Shown here piece by piece: positions 63,701 to 64,000 of a stretch of 64,000 nucleotides of DNA. The notes below the pieces were generated by a model. It made no database searches. It was not told the DNA's origin and saw nothing but the letters and a program-made list of their open reading frames with translations. A program made the translations under genes and the position numbers. Source of the DNA: Lates calcarifer. Its lineage: Eukaryota; Chordata; Actinopteri; Centropomidae. Positions within the stretch are counted from its first letter, which is position 1, and each line of letters opens with the position of its first letter. Location: the NCBI RefSeq assembly GCF_001640805.2, contig NC_066849.1:24054250-24118249 (forward strand), written 5' to 3'.

Positions 63701-64000
63701 ATCCTGCTCTCCTTGCAGGTGTGTGCTCACACTTAGGTGGCTGATTGGCTCATGTGGAACACCTTGTGCTCTTTGCCTCTCTCATCCTGATTGGTCTTTG
63801 TTGGTAGTCTGTCAGTCTATTTATGCCTGTGGAGTTGCATGACCTGTAAGTTGTGCTGACAATGGGCCTCTGGCTTAGACATTCACTTTATATCCTCTTT
63901 TACTATTTTGTCACTGGTTTGAGCTGTTTTCTATGAATAAAGTGGAAAATTGCTCCCAGTGAGGCATGTGGATTGTCCTGAATAACAGGGACACTCTATC
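63700..64000 (+). repeat. Possible interspersed repeat at the window end
   Basis: A T/C-rich body with ATGAATAAAGTGG, followed by a CCCAGTGAGGCATGTGG block, resembles the polyadenylation-like end of the element at 8,229-8,692 but is diverged. The assignment is weak and the element may continue past the window. Confidence 0.25.

Overview
This window looks like nuclear DNA from a ray-finned fish, probably a percomorph. It contains intron-rich genes with GT-AG splicing, conserved vertebrate protein families, AT-rich intergenic DNA, and teleost-type repeats: a Tc1/mariner relic, a hAT relic, a tRNA-derived SINE and a LINE 3' tail. Nothing prokaryotic or viral was seen. The species cannot be named from the sequence.

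Layout. Positions 1-26,900 hold no gene I can support; this is a gene desert with repeats, microsatellites and one weak exon-like block near 24.6 kb. The gene-bearing part starts near 27 kb. glrx2 (+, 28,275-29,477, 3 coding exons, 135 aa) is followed head-to-tail by uchl5 (+, 30,575-36,086, 11 coding exons, 329 aa). Three R4-type RGS genes then follow in tandem on the minus strand, each with five coding exons: rgs2 (39,812-41,444, 204 aa), an rgs13-like gene (51,915-53,434, 185 aa) and an rgs1-like gene (58,857-60,977, about 176 aa, start uncertain). I rebuilt every exon by hand from splice sites and reading frame; summed coding lengths are exact multiples of three and keep the family motifs.

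The order and orientation glrx2> uchl5> <rgs2 <rgs13 <rgs1 mirrors the human 1q31 block (RGS1, RGS13, RGS2, UCHL5, RO60, GLRX2) read in reverse, except that RO60 is absent between glrx2 and uchl5. The genes are not a pathway operon. GLRX2 handles glutathione-dependent redox chemistry, UCHL5 is a proteasome/INO80-associated deubiquitinase, and the RGS proteins switch off heterotrimeric G-protein signalling.

The most informative less obvious items are a 945-bp hAT transposon with matching termini, a near-perfect 8-bp target duplication and a transposase C-terminal relic; a Tc1/mariner relic apparently split by later insertions; a complete SINE with its target duplication plus a truncated related copy; a GC-AG intron in uchl5; and atypical residues in the rgs2 and rgs1-like RGS domains. 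I did not find a new biological system here.
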